This document shows positions 4,347 to 5,391 of a stretch of 5,391 bases of DNA, one piece after another (within the stretch, counting starts at the first letter, position 1; every line of letters starts with the position of its first letter). The notes below the pieces were generated by a model that was given only the letters and a program-made list of their open reading frames with translations, did not search any database and was not told where the DNA came from. Origin of the DNA: JAJPIG01 sp035504735 (lineage in GTDB: Bacteria; Desulfobacterota; Binatia; Binatales; Binataceae); NCBI GenBank assembly GCA_035504735.1, contig DATJRJ010000283.1, forward strand, positions 1 to 5,391, given 5' to 3'. The position numbers were made by a program, and so were the translations under genes.

Positions 4347-5391
4347 GTGTCGAAGTTTTTCATCAATCACCCGATCGTTGCGATCGTTATCGCGATCTTC
4401 TTCGTCGTCGCCGGTGCGGTGATGGTCTTCCGGCTTCCGGTCGCGCAATTTCCCGACATCGTGCCGCCTCAGATCCAGACCACCGCGGTCTATACCGGCG
4501 CCGATGCGCTCACCGTCGAGGGTTCGGTTGCGACCCCGATCGAGGAGCAGGTCAACGGCGCCAAGAACATGATCTACATGCAGTCCATCAACGGCAACGA
4601 CGGGACGATGACCCTGCAGGTCAGTTTCCAGGTCGGTACTAACGTCGATCTCGACCAGGTCCAGGTCCAGAACCGGCTTTCGCAGGCGACCTCAAGCCTG
4701 CCCGCCCAGGTCAGCAACTATGGGCTGACTACGCAGCAGACGGTCGGTATCCCGTTGCTGGTGTTTACTATCAGTTCGCCGAAACGAACCTGGGATCAGA
4801 CTTTCCTCGCGAACTACGTCGCCATCAATATCGAAGACGAGTTGGCACGAATTCCCGGCATCGGCCAGGTCAAGGTCTTTGGCGCGGCCGATTATGCGAT
4901 GCGGATTTGGGTCGCACCCGATATCCTCTCCAATCTTCAGTTGACGGTCGCCGACCTCGAGAATGCGATCGCGGCCCAGAACGTGGTTAATCCCGCAGGC
5001 CAAATCGGCGGGGCGCCGGCGCCGCCGGGCCAGCAACTCACCTATACCGTGCGCGCACAGGGCCGCCTGATGAATGCGCAGCAATTCGGGAACATTATCG
5101 TTCGCGCCAATCCGGATGGATCCCTGGTCCGGCTACGAGACGTCGCGCGGATTGAGCTGGGCGCGGAAACCTATGACGAGCAGGCATATACCAACGGCGC
5201 GCCGTCCGCGATCATCGGTCTCTACCAGAACCCGGGTTCCAACGCGCTCGCCGCCGCCAATCTGGCTAAGGCCAAAATGGCCGAGCTGGCACGTCATTTC
5301 CCCTCAGACATGACAGTGGGCCTGACCTTGGACACGACCGTCCCGGTGACCGAGGGTATCTGGGAGATCGTAAAGACGCTGCTCGAAGCCA
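4347..5391 (+). CDS. HAE1-type RND efflux transporter, N-terminal third (runs off window)
   Basis: The inner-membrane, proton-driven pump of the tripartite system, AcrB/MexB-like. It is open to the window end with 348 codons present; the family usually has about 1,030-1,060. It starts GTG-TCG-AAG (MSKFFINHPIV), aligning with the AcrB start MPNFFIDRPIF without a gap, so the GTG start is firm. Visible parts: first transmembrane helix at about 10-29, the family motif LPVAQFPDIVPPQI at 30-43, porter subdomain PN1 with GADALTVEGSV and DQVQVQNRLSQA, PN2 with GIGQVKVFGAADYAMRIWV, the docking-domain loop GQIGGAPAPPGQQLTYTV at 218-235 and LVRLRDVARIELGAE. The end, IVKTLLEA, is where the second transmembrane helix should begin. 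The docking loop and motifs mark the multidrug (HAE1) rather than heavy-metal (HME) branch. The start lies four bases after the adaptor TAG with only a weak ribosome site, so translation is probably coupled. Confidence 0.95.
   Translation, partial: MSKFFINHPIVAIVIAIFFVVAGAVMVFRLPVAQFPDIVPPQIQTTAVYTGADALTVEGSVATPIEEQVNGAKNMIYMQSINGNDGTMTLQVSFQVGTNVDLDQVQVQNRLSQATSSLPAQVSNYGLTTQQTVGIPLLVFTISSPKRTWDQTFLANYVAINIEDELARIPGIGQVKVFGAADYAMRIWVAPDILSNLQLTVADLENAIAAQNVVNPAGQIGGAPAPPGQQLTYTVRAQGRLMNAQQFGNIIVRANPDGSLVRLRDVARIELGAETYDEQAYTNGAPSAIIGLYQNPGSNALAAANLAKAKMAELARHFPSDMTVGLTLDTTVPVTEGIWEIVKTLLEA

Noticed and set aside
4692..5084. Long minus-strand frame of 130 codons opposite the transporter
   Set aside because: The plus-strand HAE1 alignment is continuous through this stretch; the minus frame is a GC-rich antisense shadow.

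Overview
The window looks like the chromosome of a Gram-negative bacterium that is moderately GC-rich by eye. The evidence is an RND-type tripartite efflux operon, which needs an outer membrane, plus three predicted exported proteins with typical Sec signal peptides. Nothing in the sequence fixes the genus. The efflux proteins are clearly AcrA/AcrB-like but not close copies of the enterobacterial ones, and the small exported proteins match no family I recognise.

Layout. (1) 50-448, plus strand: a small SnoaL-like/NTF2-fold protein. (2) 570-1751, minus strand, convergent with it: a 393-aa secreted protein made of three diverged copies of a domain of about 110 residues, each with a conserved Cys pair. 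A GC-rich palindrome at 508-537 lies between the two convergent genes. (3) 1752-2063: a divergent intergenic region of 312 bp with recurring GTAAACG heptamers, an inverted heptamer pair and a possible 7-codon leader ORF. (4) 2064-2522, plus: a 152-aa exported Tyr/Asn/Gly-rich protein built from three different short tandem-repeat blocks and ending in a His-rich tail. It is closed by a textbook intrinsic terminator at 2573-2617. (5) 2786-2983, plus: a 65-aa exported His/Cys-containing peptide with a strong Shine-Dalgarno sequence. (6) 2984-3124: a spacer holding a 46-bp imperfect palindrome flanked directly by imperfect direct repeats. (7) 3125-4342, plus: the periplasmic adaptor (membrane fusion protein) of an RND pump. 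(8) 4347 to the window end, plus: the N-terminal third of the HAE1-type RND transporter. It starts with GTG four bases after the adaptor stop and is cut by the window edge.

How the genes work together. The adaptor and the inner-membrane transporter certainly form one operon and one machine. An outer-membrane channel may follow outside the window. The exported proteins upstream have no known link to the pump. They share export signals, and two have His-rich ends, so a role at the cell surface or in periplasmic metal or stress handling is possible but is inference only. The best candidates for undescribed biology are the three-domain secreted protein, the mosaic-repeat protein, the shared GTAAACG heptamer and the palindrome with flanking repeats. 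I see no tRNA, rRNA, CRISPR array or recognisable transposase.
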